NCBI RefSeq assembly: GCF_900105595.1
Contig: NZ_LT629784.1
Location: 4,197,001 to 4,261,000 of the forward strand
Source: Stappia sp. ES.058
Lineage (GTDB): Bacteria; Pseudomonadota; Alphaproteobacteria; Rhizobiales; Stappiaceae
Length of the DNA: 64,000 bases
Direction: 5' to 3'
In this document: in pieces, positions 15,966-25,164 of the stretch
Layout: the number at the start of each line of letters is the position of its first letter
Numbering within the stretch: the first letter of the stretch is position 1
The notes under the pieces: model-generated
Databases searched by the model: none
Told to the model about the DNA's origin: nothing
Seen by the model: the letters and a program-made list of their open reading frames with translations, nothing else
Made by a program: the position numbers and the translations under genes

Positions 15966-16910
15966 GTGCTGAGGATCGAGGACCTGTGTCTGGAGGCCGG
16001 GTCCGGTGTTCTCGTCGATGGGATCGACCTGTCGGTGGACGAGGGCGAGATGCTCGGGTTGGTGGGCGAATCCGGCTGCGGCAAGACGATCACCGCGCTG
16101 TCGGTGCTGGGTCTTTTGCCGAGCCAGGCCGTTCGCGTGACGCGCGGGCGGATCCTGTTCAACGGCCGCGACATCGCCCGCCTCGGCGACGACGAAATGA
16201 ACGCGGTGCGCGGCAACGACATCTCGATGATCTTCCAGGAGCCGATGACCTCGCTCAATCCGGTGATGACCATCGGCGACCAGATCGGCGAGGGACTTGC
16301 GCTCCATCGCGCTCTTGAGGGCGCGGAGCAGGCCGCGGAGGTCGACCGGTTGCTGGCGCTCGTCGGTCTGCCGAACGGGCGCGACCAGCGACGAAAATAT
16401 CCGCACCAGCTCTCCGGCGGACAGCGCCAGCGGGTGATGATCGCCATGGCGCTTGCCTGCGAGCCGTCGCTCCTGATCGCGGACGAACCGACCACGGCGC
16501 TCGATGTCACGATCCAGGCACAGATTCTCGATCTGATCGGCGAGATGCGCGCCCGCTTCGGCATGGCCTGTGTTCTGGTGACACATGATCTCGGCGTCGT
16601 CGCGGAGACCTGCGACACGGTGGCCGTGATGTATGCCGGGCGGATCGTCGAGCAGGGTCCGGTGGCGGATGTGTTCCGCAACCCGCGTCATCGCTACACC
16701 GAGGCGTTGCTGCGCACGATCCCCGCCGCCAACAGGCCGGGCTCCGCCCTTCCGGCGATCACCGGCACGGTGCCGCAACCCGGCGCGCGGCCGCCGGGCT
16801 GCGCCTTTGCCGAACGCTGTTCATCGGAATTGTCGCAATGTGTGGGCGAGAGACCGCCGCGTGTTGGAGAGGCGGAGCATTTCGCCATGTGCTGGAACCC
16901 GGCCTCATGA
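15966..16910 (+). CDS. Peptide-type ABC transporter ATPase (DppD/OppD-like)
   Basis: A 314-residue ATPase. Walker A is GESGCGKT, the signature is LSGGQRQRVMIAMAL and Walker B is LLIADEPTTALDV. The C-terminal oligopeptide-transporter domain is present, with the cysteine-bearing tail PGCAFAERCSSELSQC seen in OppD/DppD, where it may bind an Fe-S cluster. The GTG start at 15966 follows AGGGG by seven bases; the frame is open to about 15.66 kb without homology. The stop overlaps the next ATPase start (ATGA). It serves the permeases encoded on the other strand. Confidence 0.92.
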   Translation: MLRIEDLCLEAGSGVLVDGIDLSVDEGEMLGLVGESGCGKTITALSVLGLLPSQAVRVTRGRILFNGRDIARLGDDEMNAVRGNDISMIFQEPMTSLNPVMTIGDQIGEGLALHRALEGAEQAAEVDRLLALVGLPNGRDQRRKYPHQLSGGQRQRVMIAMALACEPSLLIADEPTTALDVTIQAQILDLIGEMRARFGMACVLVTHDLGVVAETCDTVAVMYAGRIVEQGPVADVFRNPRHRYTEALLRTIPAANRPGSALPAITGTVPQPGARPPGCAFAERCSSELSQCVGERPPRVGEAEHFAMCWNPAS

Positions 16911-17896
16911 CCCCGCTTCTGTCCGTCATCGATCTGGTCAAGCATTATCCCGCCGGCGCCGCCGGCAAGGTATTGGCGCTCGACGGCATCAGCTTCAACC
17001 TTGCCGAGGGGGAGGTGCTGGGCGTCGTCGGGGAATCGGGCTGCGGCAAGAGCACGCTCGGGCGCACGATCATGCGCCTTGCGCGCCCGACGTCCGGGGA
17101 AATCCGCTTTCGCGGCACGGATCTCGCCGGGCTGAAGGGCAAGGCGCTCAAGGCTGCGCGCGCCGAGATCCAGATGGTGTTTCAGGATCCCTTCGGGTCC
17201 CTCAACCCGCGTCACAGCGTGGCGACCATCGTCGGCGAGCCGCTGGTGGTCCACGGCCGGCCGGATCGCGCGGCCCGGGTGCGCGAACTGCTCGATCTCG
17301 TCGGCCTGCCGCAGACGGCGGCCGCGCGTCTTCCGCATGAATTTTCGGGCGGGCAGCGTCAGCGCATCGCTATCGCCCGCGCGCTCGCCCTGTCGCCGCG
17401 CATTCTCGTTGCCGACGAGGCGGTGTCCGCGCTTGACGTGTCGATCCAGTCGCAGATCATCAATCTCTTTGCGGAGCTGCGCCGCGAGCTCGGCCTGTCG
17501 ATGATCTTCATCAGCCACGACCTGTCGGTGGTGCGCCATGTCAGCGACCGCATCGCGGTGATGTATTTCGGAAAATTCGTCGAAACGGCGCCGGCCGAGG
17601 AGCTTTTCCACGCGCCGCTCCATCCCTACACCCGCGCACTGATGTCGGCGATCCCGAAGCTGCCGGGGGCGGAGCGGGCAGGCGAAGGATCGGCACAACG
17701 GATCGTGCTCAAGGGCGATGTGCCCAATCTCGCTTTCCGGCCGGAGGGCTGCCTGTTCCACCCGCGCTGCTACGTCATGCGTGACAGATGCCGCCGGGAG
17801 GAGCCAGAGCTTGCGCCGGCGCACGGTGAGGGGGGCGACGCCCGGCTGTGTGCGTGCCACTACGCCGGAGAGGACTTCGCCGACGCACCGACATGA
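16907..17896 (+). CDS. Peptide-type ABC transporter ATPase (DppF/OppF-like)
   Basis: A 329-residue ATPase, the second of the pair. Walker A is GESGCGKST, then QMVFQDPFGSLNPR, the signature FSGGQRQRIAIARAL and Walker B ILVADEAVSALDV, the usual OppF form. The C-terminal oligopeptide domain ends with GCLFHPRCYVMRDRC. The ATG at 16907 overlaps the stop of the first ATPase gene. It converges on nagA with 13 bases between the stops. Confidence 0.92.
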   Translation: MTPLLSVIDLVKHYPAGAAGKVLALDGISFNLAEGEVLGVVGESGCGKSTLGRTIMRLARPTSGEIRFRGTDLAGLKGKALKAARAEIQMVFQDPFGSLNPRHSVATIVGEPLVVHGRPDRAARVRELLDLVGLPQTAAARLPHEFSGGQRQRIAIARALALSPRILVADEAVSALDVSIQSQIINLFAELRRELGLSMIFISHDLSVVRHVSDRIAVMYFGKFVETAPAEELFHAPLHPYTRALMSAIPKLPGAERAGEGSAQRIVLKGDVPNLAFRPEGCLFHPRCYVMRDRCRREEPELAPAHGEGGDARLCACHYAGEDFADAPT

Positions 17897-17905
17897 GGCG
17901 GCCGG

Positions 17906-17926
17906 CCCGTCAGTGCTCCTGACGGG
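17906..17926. terminator. Hairpin between convergent ATPase and nagA genes
   Basis: CCCGTCAG at 17906-17913 and CTGACGGG at 17919-17926 form a perfect 8-bp stem with a 5-base loop. It overlaps the stop codon of nagA and sits ten bases after the ATPase gene. No strong U-run follows on either strand, so it may be a weak or Rho-assisted terminator. Confidence 0.5.
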
Positions 17927-19055
17927 TGCCCGCAATCCAAACCGATACCAGCGCGCGGTCCGCGTCGAGGCCGAGAATGTCCGCGCGCGCGCCGGGGCGC
18001 AGATGCCCGCGATCGTGCAGGCCGAGCATCTGCGCGGGACAGCGTGACGCCATGCGCAGGACGTCCTGAAAGGGCGCGCCGCAGGCGTCGGCCATGATCC
18101 GGACGCCGGAAATCATGTCGAGATCAGAGCCGGCGAGCGTGCCGTCGGCAATCGTGAGACGCCCGTTCTCGCGCATCACGGTGCGTCCGTTCAGCTCGAA
18201 CCGGTCGTCCGCGTGGCCGACCGATGACATGGCATCGGTAACCAGGGTGATCCGGCGGTGTCCGGCCGCGCGCAGGGCAAGGTCGAGCATCGCGGGATGC
18301 ACATGGTGCCCGTCCGGGATCAGCCCGCAGTAGACCTGAGCGTTTGCAAGCGCGGCGCCCGCAAGACCCGGGTCGCGATGATGCAGCCCGCTCATGGCGT
18401 TGAACAGATGCGTGACCGAGCGCGCGCCGGCCTTCAGCGCCGCGCTGGCGGCAACGAACCCCGCGTTGCTGTGTCCGAGGCTGACGTGAACACCCGCCCT
18501 CGACAGGGAGCGGATGTCGTCCAGCGAGGCGTTTTCCGGTGCGACCGTGGAAACGACGGCGCCAAGGTCGTCGCGGGTGAGCCGGTCGCGATCGGAGCGC
18601 TCCATCGGCCGGATGAAGCTTGGATCGTGAACGCCGCATTTCTCCACAGAGATATGCGGCCCCTCGAAATGAACCCCCGCGATCGCCGTGTTGCCGTCTG
18701 CGATGACCTGTGCGATCGCGCTGGCGGCGGCCGCCGTCACGTCCGGGGTGTCGGTGATCACCGTGGGCAGCAATGTGGTGGTGCCGAAACGGGCATGGGC
18801 GGCTGCAATGGCGCGCGCGCCGTCTGCGGTTGGCGTTTCGTTGAAGAGCACACCGCCCCCGCCGTTGACCTGCCAGTCGACGAAGCCCGGGCACAGGAGC
18901 GATGCCTCCGTGTCAATCCGCTCCGCGTCACGGGGGATTTCCGAAACGGGAACGAGCGCGCGTACCCGCCCGTCCTCGATCAGCAGGGCGCTGTCGGGAT
19001 GCATCCGGTCCCCGTCGAAAATGGTTGTGGCGATTAGTGCGGTTCCCCCACTCAT
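17910..19055 (-). CDS. nagA: N-acetylglucosamine-6-phosphate deacetylase
   Basis: A 381-residue amidohydrolase that removes acetate from GlcNAc-6-phosphate to give GlcN-6-phosphate. The NagA version of the first metal region is PGFVDWQVNGGGG, with Gln/Asn in place of the usual HxH. The other ligands are E131 (HFEGPHIS), H195 (SLGHSNA), H216 (THLFNAMS) and the catalytic D274 (VTDAMSS). It is the last gene of the operon murA - kinase - gntR - SIS - nagA, ten bases after the SIS gene. It takes the product of MurQ and feeds the SIS-domain deaminase. Confidence 0.92.
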   Translation of the reverse strand: MSGGTALIATTIFDGDRMHPDSALLIEDGRVRALVPVSEIPRDAERIDTEASLLCPGFVDWQVNGGGGVLFNETPTADGARAIAAAHARFGTTTLLPTVITDTPDVTAAAASAIAQVIADGNTAIAGVHFEGPHISVEKCGVHDPSFIRPMERSDRDRLTRDDLGAVVSTVAPENASLDDIRSLSRAGVHVSLGHSNAGFVAASAALKAGARSVTHLFNAMSGLHHRDPGLAGAALANAQVYCGLIPDGHHVHPAMLDLALRAAGHRRITLVTDAMSSVGHADDRFELNGRTVMRENGRLTIADGTLAGSDLDMISGVRIMADACGAPFQDVLRMASRCPAQMLGLHDRGHLRPGARADILGLDADRALVSVWIAGTRQEH

Positions 19056-19065
19056 GATACCCCCG

Positions 19066-20124
19066 TCATAGTGTCTCCGTGACCTTGTTCAGCAGTTGCG
19101 GCGCATCCGGATCGAACCCCAGGGCTCCGGCAAGGTGTTCGATGAAGCGATAGAATGACGTGATCTGGCACAGCGGATCGAGCAGGGGGTCGGGGGCGGC
19201 GATGCAGGGCAGCGGCGTGATCGCCCGTCCGTCCGAGGCCACCTCGCCGAGCGGGTCTGCGACGAAGACGCGCGCGCCCGAGCCGGCGAGCCGCGCAACC
19301 GCATCCAGAAGACCGGGCCGCGCTTCATCGCGACTGAGAAAGACAAGGGCGACGAGACCGTTGGCGGCCAGCTGGATGGGGCCGTGCATGACTTCGGCGG
19401 CGCTGTAGCTTTCCGCGTGGATCTGGCAGGTCTCCTTGAACTTCAGGGCGGCCTCCTGGGCGATGGCGAAGCCCGGGCCGCGGCCAATGACATAGATCGA
19501 GCGCGCATTCGAGGCGGCCGGGACCAGCGCCGACCAGTCGCAGGACAGGGCGTTGCGCAGTCGGTCCGGTGTCCGTGAGACGGCGGTTCCAAGAGAGGCC
19601 GTTTGCGTCCACGCCGCGACAAGCGCGGCCATCGCCGACAGCGAGCAGACATAGGACTTGGAGGCGGCGACGGCATGTTCCGGCCCGGCTCCGATGTCCA
19701 TGGCGATATCCGCGCCGGTCGAAAGCGGCGAGGGGGACGTGTTGACCAGCGCCAGGGTGAGTGCGCCGGCCTGGCGGGCCATGTCCTGAAAGGCGGTGAG
19801 ATCCGGGCTTCGCCCCGATTGCGAGACGCTCAGGCAGGCCGCGCCGTCGAGCCGCAGGGACCGTCCGTAGACCGAGGAGATCGAGGGGCCGATCGAGGCA
19901 ACGGGACGTCCGGCCGTCATTTCGCTGAGATACTTCAGATAGGTGGCCGCGTGATCGGAGGACCCCCGCGCCACGGTGATCAGCATCTGCGGATCGTGGC
20001 GCCTCAAGGCGGCGCCCGCCCGCTCGAAGTCATCCCGACGATCCGCGACCTGCATCGCGACCCTGTCCGGGATTTCATCGGTTTCCTGCCTCAGCCGGGT
20101 GGTGGCGGTGCTGCGGGTCATCAC
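19066..20124 (-). CDS. SIS-domain sugar isomerase/deaminase (NagB-II / GlmS-C / AgaS type)
   Basis: A 352-residue protein with two SIS domains like the isomerase half of GlmS but no glutaminase half: VARGSSDHAATYLKY, SVSQSGRSPDL, AASKSYVCSLS, then GRGPGFAIAQEAALKFKETCQIHAESYSAAE-type second domain and the C-terminal LNKVTETL. Without the glutaminase it should release ammonia from GlcN-6-phosphate to give fructose-6-phosphate, replacing classical NagB, which is not seen. GTG at 20124 and ATG at 20121 are both possible starts; both overlap the stop of the GntR gene. Galactosamine substrates cannot be excluded. Confidence 0.86.
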   Translation of the reverse strand: MMTRSTATTRLRQETDEIPDRVAMQVADRRDDFERAGAALRRHDPQMLITVARGSSDHAATYLKYLSEMTAGRPVASIGPSISSVYGRSLRLDGAACLSVSQSGRSPDLTAFQDMARQAGALTLALVNTSPSPLSTGADIAMDIGAGPEHAVAASKSYVCSLSAMAALVAAWTQTASLGTAVSRTPDRLRNALSCDWSALVPAASNARSIYVIGRGPGFAIAQEAALKFKETCQIHAESYSAAEVMHGPIQLAANGLVALVFLSRDEARPGLLDAVARLAGSGARVFVADPLGEVASDGRAITPLPCIAAPDPLLDPLCQITSFYRFIEHLAGALGFDPDAPQLLNKVTETL

Positions 20125-20897
20125 GTGTCCATCCGTGGTCTGGGAAGGGTCAGTTCGACGACAAAGTCGTAGCGGTCGCCCTTGTAGTAGGAGCGGGTGA
20201 ATTCCACCGTGCGGCCGGATCCGGTGCGCGACAGGCGCTCGATGTAAAGCGCGGTCTCGCCCTCCTCGCCGCCGAGAAGGTCCGCCTCGAACGTGGGAAG
20301 ACGACAGGCATGCATGCGTTGCAACGCCTTTTCCGGTAGCGCGCCAGCGCTTGCGAGCGCTTCGTAGAGTGAATCGCCGATGCGCTCGATGGAGGGCAGC
20401 AGGCGCGCGGGCACCACCGCGAGTTCCACCGCGAGCGGCAGTCCGTCGGCAAGCCGCAGACGGTGCAGGCGCAGGACCTTTTCACCCGGGGAAAGGCCGA
20501 GCGTCATCGCTTCCTGGGTCGACGGCAGGGCATAGCTGCGCTGCAGCCACCGGGCGGAGGGCACATGTCCGAGCGACACCATGTCCTCGCTGAAGCCGGT
20601 CAGGACGCCGAGCGACTGTTCGATCCGTCCCGGTTCCTCGCTGACATAGGTTCCCGATCCATGCCTTTGATGCAGCAGGCCCTCGCGTACCAGGAGTTCC
20701 AGCGCCTTTCGGATGGTGACGCGCGACAGGTTGGTTGCGGTGACGATGGTGCGTTCCGACGGCAGTGCCTCGCCCGGCTTCAGCGATCCGTTCCGGATCA
20801 TCTCGCGCAGCCGATTGGCGAGCTGGATATAGCGAGGTGTCGGATTGGCTGTGTCTATCGGCTCCTGATCGAGAAACAGGCTTTCTGTTGTGGTCAT
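20121..20897 (-). CDS. GntR-family (HutC/UTRA) transcriptional regulator
   Basis: A 258-residue regulator with an N-terminal winged helix (YIQLANRLREMIRNGSLKPGEALPSERTI, then LSRVTIRKALELL, GSGTYV) and a C-terminal UTRA ligand domain. It resembles NagR/DasR/NagQ-type regulators, which sense amino-sugar phosphates and control nag genes. It lies inside the operon it probably regulates, between the kinase and SIS genes. Candidate targets are the divergent murA/murQ region (see the dyad at 23320) and possibly the importer. Confidence 0.88.
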   Translation of the reverse strand: MTTTESLFLDQEPIDTANPTPRYIQLANRLREMIRNGSLKPGEALPSERTIVTATNLSRVTIRKALELLVREGLLHQRHGSGTYVSEEPGRIEQSLGVLTGFSEDMVSLGHVPSARWLQRSYALPSTQEAMTLGLSPGEKVLRLHRLRLADGLPLAVELAVVPARLLPSIERIGDSLYEALASAGALPEKALQRMHACRLPTFEADLLGGEEGETALYIERLSRTGSGRTVEFTRSYYKGDRYDFVVELTLPRPRMDT

Positions 20898-20987
20898 CTT
20901 CTTTTCCGTGTTTCCGGGGAGGCTGGTGCGCCGGATCTTGTCTTTGACGTTTCGGGTGGCCGGGGTGGGGATGAGAGGCGGTTTTCG

Positions 20988-21875
20988 CTAGCTGCGCTGC
21001 ATATCGAGCGGTCTTCGCCCCGCCAGGATCGCGGCGCCGTCCAGCGCATCGCCAAGCGGCGGGCTGAGTTTCTTTCGCAGATCCGGCGCAAGCCAGCTTT
21101 CCAGAACGCTTCCCAGTCCGCCGATCAGGGTCAGGCGCGGCGCCCCCCTGTCCCGGAGCGCGCGGCAGATGCCGTCGATCTTGGCGGCGCCGTCCTGCAT
21201 GATGCGCCGCGCGGCGGTGTCGCCCTCGTCCGCATGGCGCACGACCGCCGGCGCGAAGGTGGCGTAGTCCGTTGCCGTTGCCGTGTCCATCCACGCCACG
21301 ACCTCGCGCGGATCGCGATTGAAATGCATGAGGATCTCGTTCAGCAGGGCGGTTCCGGCGGCGCGCCCGTCATGGGCGAGCATCGCGAGGCGGATCGCCC
21401 TGAGCCCGAGATAGGCACCGCTCCCCTCGTCGGAGATCGGAAAACCATAGCCGCCGACCTTTATGTCATGTCCCTTGACCCGCGCGATCCCGCAACTGCC
21501 GGTTCCAACGATCACGATGCCGCCGTCGCCGCCGTTGTGCGCGCCGAGGCAGGCGATCACGCCGTCGCTGGCGAAAGCGACAGAGGTGAAGGGATGCGGC
21601 TTCGCTTCAAGCGCCTCCAGCGCACCGGCGCGCGACAGGCCGGCAACGCCGATACCGGCATGGACCTTGCGCTGTCCCCGCGGATCCATGCCGGCCTCGG
21701 CATAGGCATTGCAATAGGCGGTCTCGATGGCACCCCAGGAGGCATCGATGCCGAAGCGGGTCGCGGCCGGTCCGGCGAGACCGCGTCCCAGGATTGTGCC
21801 GTCGGCCTGCTCCAGCCGGGCGCGGCAGCCCGTGCCGCCGCCGTCGACGGAGAGGTACAGCGTCTCCGGCGTCAT
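20988..21875 (-). CDS. BadF/BadG-family sugar kinase, likely N-acetylglucosamine or glucosamine kinase
   Basis: A 295-residue ASKHA-fold kinase. YLSVDGGGTGCRARL is the phosphate-1 loop, ASDGVIACLGA holds the catalytic Asp, IVGTGSCGIA is phosphate-2 and GGYGFPISDEGSGAYLG is the family hallmark. Relatives such as human NAGK and bacterial GspK phosphorylate GlcNAc or GlcN at O6. Its ATG overlaps the stop of murA; a 90-base gap follows before gntR. In this operon it would salvage free amino sugar and feed NagA or the SIS enzyme. Confidence 0.84.
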   Translation of the reverse strand: MTPETLYLSVDGGGTGCRARLEQADGTILGRGLAGPAATRFGIDASWGAIETAYCNAYAEAGMDPRGQRKVHAGIGVAGLSRAGALEALEAKPHPFTSVAFASDGVIACLGAHNGGDGGIVIVGTGSCGIARVKGHDIKVGGYGFPISDEGSGAYLGLRAIRLAMLAHDGRAAGTALLNEILMHFNRDPREVVAWMDTATATDYATFAPAVVRHADEGDTAARRIMQDGAAKIDGICRALRDRGAPRLTLIGGLGSVLESWLAPDLRKKLSPPLGDALDGAAILAGRRPLDMQRS

Positions 21876-23131
21876 TGCGCCACCCGCGCGATCTGCGCGC
21901 CGCAGCGTGTCAGCTTGCCGTCGATGTCCTCATAGCCCCGGTCCAGGTGATAGACCCGGTGCACCACCGTCTCGCCCTCCGCGACGAGGCCGGCGAGGAC
22001 CAGCGACATGGACGCCCGGAGATCGGTTGCCATCACCTCCGCGCCCTGCAGCCGCGACACGCCGCGCACCGTGGCGGCGGCACCCGACAGCGAGATGTCC
22101 GCGCCCATGCGCTGCAGTTCCGGCACATGCATGAAACGCTGCTCGAAGATCCGCTCACGGATGACCGAGACACCGTCGGCCAGGCACATCAGCGTCATGA
22201 ACTGGGCCTGCAGGTCGGTCGGGAACCCGGGAAAGGCTTCGGTCGCCATGTCGACGCTGTGCAGCGTCCCGCGCCGTTCCGCGATCAGCCCGCGGTCGGT
22301 GGGGAAAATCGAGAGGCCCGCCGCTTCCAGCAGGTGGCAGGCGGCCCCCAGGTGCTCCAGCCGTCCGCCGATCACCTCCAGGCGCCCCCCCGTCAGCCCG
22401 GCGGCGACAAGATAGCTCGCCGCCTCGATGCGGTCGGGCAGGATCGTGTGGCTTGCCGGTCGCCAGCTCGCCGGCCCCTGCACCAGCATCCGGTGCGTGC
22501 CCGCGCCCTCGATCGTCGCCCCCATTGCGCTCAGGAAGGCGGCGGTGTCGGCGATCTCGGGCTCGCGCGCGCAATTGACGATCTCGCTTTCGCCCGTTGC
22601 GCTGACCGCGGCCATCAGCGCGGTGTGCGTCGCGCCGACGGTGGGCGTGGGGAACACGATCCGCGCGCCTTTGAGCCCGCCGCGCGCAGTCACGTCGATG
22701 ACCCCGCTCTCGGTCTGCACCTCGGCACCGAGCTGCTGCAGCGCCTCCAGATGAAGATCAACCGGGCGGGTGCCGATCGCGCAGCCGCCGGGCCGGGAGA
22801 TCCGGGCATGGCCGAACCGCCCGACGAGCGGGGCGAGCACCAGGAATGACGCGCGCATCCGCCGCACGATGTCGTATGTGGTCTCGGAGCTGGACACATT
22901 GCCGGTCGACAGGGACAGGCGGCCGTTGCGCAAGGGGCCGACGTCCGCGCCAAGACCGCCGAGGAGATTCAGCATGGAATCCACGTCCGATACGTGGGGC
23001 ACATTTGCCAGAGACACTTGTGTGCCACCGAGAAGGGAGGCGGCGAGTATCGGCAGCGCGGCATTCTTCGCGCCGGCGATCTGCACCGAGCCCGAAAAGG
23101 GATATCCCCCCTGGATAACGAGCTTGTCCAT
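21872..23131 (-). CDS. murA: UDP-N-acetylglucosamine 1-carboxyvinyltransferase
   Basis: A 419-residue EPSP-synthase-fold enzyme that transfers enolpyruvate from PEP to UDP-GlcNAc, the first committed step of peptidoglycan synthesis. The substrate-binding K22-N23 pair is in GAKNAALP. The catalytic and fosfomycin-target Cys is C117 in [14 protein letters not shown], and the catalytic Asp is in [10 protein letters not shown]. The start at 23131 (MDKLVIQGG) is chosen by homology; an upstream in-frame ATG at 23176 adds unrelated residues. It is the first gene of an amino-sugar catabolic operon, an odd place for an essential biosynthetic gene, so it may be a second copy. That cannot be tested within this window. 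Confidence 0.9.
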   Translation of the reverse strand: MDKLVIQGGYPFSGSVQIAGAKNAALPILAASLLGGTQVSLANVPHVSDVDSMLNLLGGLGADVGPLRNGRLSLSTGNVSSSETTYDIVRRMRASFLVLAPLVGRFGHARISRPGGCAIGTRPVDLHLEALQQLGAEVQTESGVIDVTARGGLKGARIVFPTPTVGATHTALMAAVSATGESEIVNCAREPEIADTAAFLSAMGATIEGAGTHRMLVQGPASWRPASHTILPDRIEAASYLVAAGLTGGRLEVIGGRLEHLGAACHLLEAAGLSIFPTDRGLIAERRGTLHSVDMATEAFPGFPTDLQAQFMTLMCLADGVSVIRERIFEQRFMHVPELQRMGADISLSGAAATVRGVSRLQGAEVMATDLRASMSLVLAGLVAEGETVVHRVYHLDRGYEDIDGKLTRCGAQIARVAQ

Positions 23132-23319
23132 CAGCGCGTCCGTTGTCTGTGTGGCGATCCGGCTTAATAAAGCCAATTATCGTCCACTTCGCCTCGTCAA
23201 GGCAAGGTGTGAGCCGCAAGGCGAGCGTCAGAGCGGCGCCCCTTTGCAAGGGATGGTGGAAAGGTTACATGATCTCGCGTCGGTCCTTGAAAGACGGATA
23301 TGAAGATTGGTAGTATTCT

Positions 23320-23336
23320 GGTCTCTATAACAGACC
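23320..23336. promoter_or_regulatory. GGTCT-N7-AGACC dyad upstream of murQ
   Basis: GGTCT at 23320-23324 and AGACC at 23332-23336 flank CTATAAC, in the gap between divergent murA and murQ. The half-sites match those of NagR/DasR-type GntR regulators (TGGTCTAGACCA), but the spacing is wider. It would fit control of both operons by the GntR protein at 20.5 kb. The TATAAC inside it could also be part of a -10 element. Confidence 0.35.
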
Positions 23337-23359
23337 GGGAATTCGGGAGTCCACGATCA

Positions 23360-24283
23360 ATGGAAGGCTCAGGGGCGCCGCGCCCGCAGACGGAAGCGCT
23401 CGGTGCCGCGTTCCGCAATCTTGAAGACCTTGCGCTCGGCGACCTTGCCGCCGCGCTGATCGACAGCCAGGCCGGGGCGCTTGCCGCCTTGCACAAGGCG
23501 TTGCCGGATCTCGAGCGCGCGATTTCCGTCGCCCTCGAGGTCTTGCGTGCGCCGGACAGTCGCCTGATCTATTGCGGCGCCGGCACGTCCGGGCGCGTCG
23601 CGTTGCTGGATGCCGTGGAGCTGCACCCCACGTTCAACTGGCCGAGCGAGCGGGTGCATGTGCTTCTCGCCGGCGGCGTGCAGAGCCTGGGCGAGGCGCA
23701 GGAGGGGGCGGAGGACGATGCCGCCTCCGCCGCGCGCGCACTGGCCGCGCTCGACGTCGGGCCACGCGATGTCGTGATCGGCCTTGCGGCAAGCGGCACC
23801 ACGCCGTTCGTGTTGCAGGCGATGGCCACGGCGCGCGCGGCGGGCGCGACCACCATCGGCATCGCCAACAATCCGGGCGCGCCGCTGCTTGACGCGGTCG
23901 ACGGCCCGATCCTGCTGGAAACCGGGCCGGAAGCTCTGGCCGGCTCGACGCGGCTGACGGCCGGGACGAGCCAGAAAATCTGCCTCAACACGTTCTCCAC
24001 GGCTGTGATGATGCGGCTCGGGCGTGTTTACGGCGGACATATGGTCGACATGCGCGCGACCAACGCCAAGCTTCGAAAGCGGGCGCAGGCGATTGTCGCC
24101 GATATCGCCGGCTGCGACGCCGAGACCGCGCGCCAGGCGCTGGAGTCCTGCGACCAGAACGTGAAGCAGGCGATCCTGGTGCTGAAGGGGGCGGCGCCCG
24201 CCGATGCGGCGCGATTGCTGGACGACGTTTCCGGCGATCTCGGCGCGGCGGTGAAAGCGTTCGAGGGAAATGCGTCGTCCTGA
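23360..24283 (+). CDS. murQ: N-acetylmuramic acid 6-phosphate etherase
   Basis: A 307-residue SIS-domain lyase that splits the lactyl ether of MurNAc-6-phosphate, giving GlcNAc-6-phosphate and D-lactate. YCGAGTSGRVALLDAVELHPTF holds the phosphate loop and the catalytic-type Glu, IGLAASGTTPFV the second SIS loop, and LTAGTSQKICLNTFSTAVMMRLG-type helix is typical, with the CUE-like tail ALESCDQNVKQAI at the C-terminus. The start is uncertain: 23360 fits the family length (about 300) and leaves the dyad upstream; an in-frame start at 23300 would add 20 residues. It takes the product of AnmK and supplies NagA. Confidence 0.9.
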   Translation: MEGSGAPRPQTEALGAAFRNLEDLALGDLAAALIDSQAGALAALHKALPDLERAISVALEVLRAPDSRLIYCGAGTSGRVALLDAVELHPTFNWPSERVHVLLAGGVQSLGEAQEGAEDDAASAARALAALDVGPRDVVIGLAASGTTPFVLQAMATARAAGATTIGIANNPGAPLLDAVDGPILLETGPEALAGSTRLTAGTSQKICLNTFSTAVMMRLGRVYGGHMVDMRATNAKLRKRAQAIVADIAGCDAETARQALESCDQNVKQAILVLKGAAPADAARLLDDVSGDLGAAVKAFEGNASS

Positions 24284-24360
24284 AGCGGGACGTCGTTGCT
24301 GCCATGGACGCGGAGCGCAAACGGTCTTATCAAGGCGACGTTCACAACGAAGGAAGCCCC

Positions 24361-24996
24361 ATGACCATTCGCCTTCATCGCGGTGACCTGCCCGACCTTG
24401 CGTCGCCGGAGCTTTCCGCCTACCAGGCCGCGGATGCGGTTGCCATCGATACCGAAACGCTCGGCCTGAAGCCGCACCGCGACCGGCTGTGCGTCGTTCA
24501 GCTGTCGCCCGGCGACGGCACGGCCGACGTGGTGCAGATCGCCGCCGGCCAGAACAGCGCGCCGAACCTGGAACGCCTGCTCGCCGATCCGGCCAAGCAC
24601 AAGCTCTTTCATTTTGCCCGCTTCGACGTGGCGGTCCTTGAAAATGCGCTGGGCATTTCCTGCGCGCCGGTCTGGTGCACCAAGATCGCCTCGCGGCTGG
24701 TGCGCACCTACACCGACCGGCACGGGTTGAAGGATCTCTTGCGCGAGATGCTCGGCGTGGAGATCTCCAAGCAGCAGCAAAGCTCCGACTGGGCGGCGGA
24801 AACGCTGAGCGAGGCACAACTCGCCTATGCCGCATCCGACGTGCTTTATCTGCATGCGTTGCGGGAAAAGCTCCAGGAGCGGCTTGTGCGCGAGGATCGT
24901 ACGGCGATGGCGGAAGCCTGTTTCGCGTTTCTGCCGACGCGCGCGCGCCTTGATCTCGCCGGTTGGGACGATACCGATATCTTCGCGCACAGCTAG
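24361..24996 (+). CDS. rnd: Ribonuclease D-like 3'-5' exonuclease
   Basis: A 211-residue DEDDy exonuclease. Motif I is AIDTETLG, motif II HFARFDVAVL and motif III YAASDVLYL (the Tyr-x3-Asp form). It has only the exonuclease domain; the HRDC domains of E. coli RNase D (375 residues) are missing, as is common in alphaproteobacteria. Full RNase D trims tRNA precursors; the short form may act on other RNAs or DNA. AGGAAG lies before the ATG at 24361. It is followed, after 168 bases, by the lpt genes, with no sign of coupling. Confidence 0.85.
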   Translation: MTIRLHRGDLPDLASPELSAYQAADAVAIDTETLGLKPHRDRLCVVQLSPGDGTADVVQIAAGQNSAPNLERLLADPAKHKLFHFARFDVAVLENALGISCAPVWCTKIASRLVRTYTDRHGLKDLLREMLGVEISKQQQSSDWAAETLSEAQLAYAASDVLYLHALREKLQERLVREDRTAMAEACFAFLPTRARLDLAGWDDTDIFAHS

Positions 24997-25164
24997 CAGC
25001 GTCCCCATGAATGAGGCCGTACCCTGGCAGCGTCCCGGGGTCGCGGTGAACCGAACCTTGCCACGGCCCGGATGACGCGACGGGCAGACAAGTGCGTTTT
25101 AAACACCTATATCTTGCGCGAGGATCGCGCCTGTCTGGCGCGGCGGTTCGTGATTCGGGCTTGA

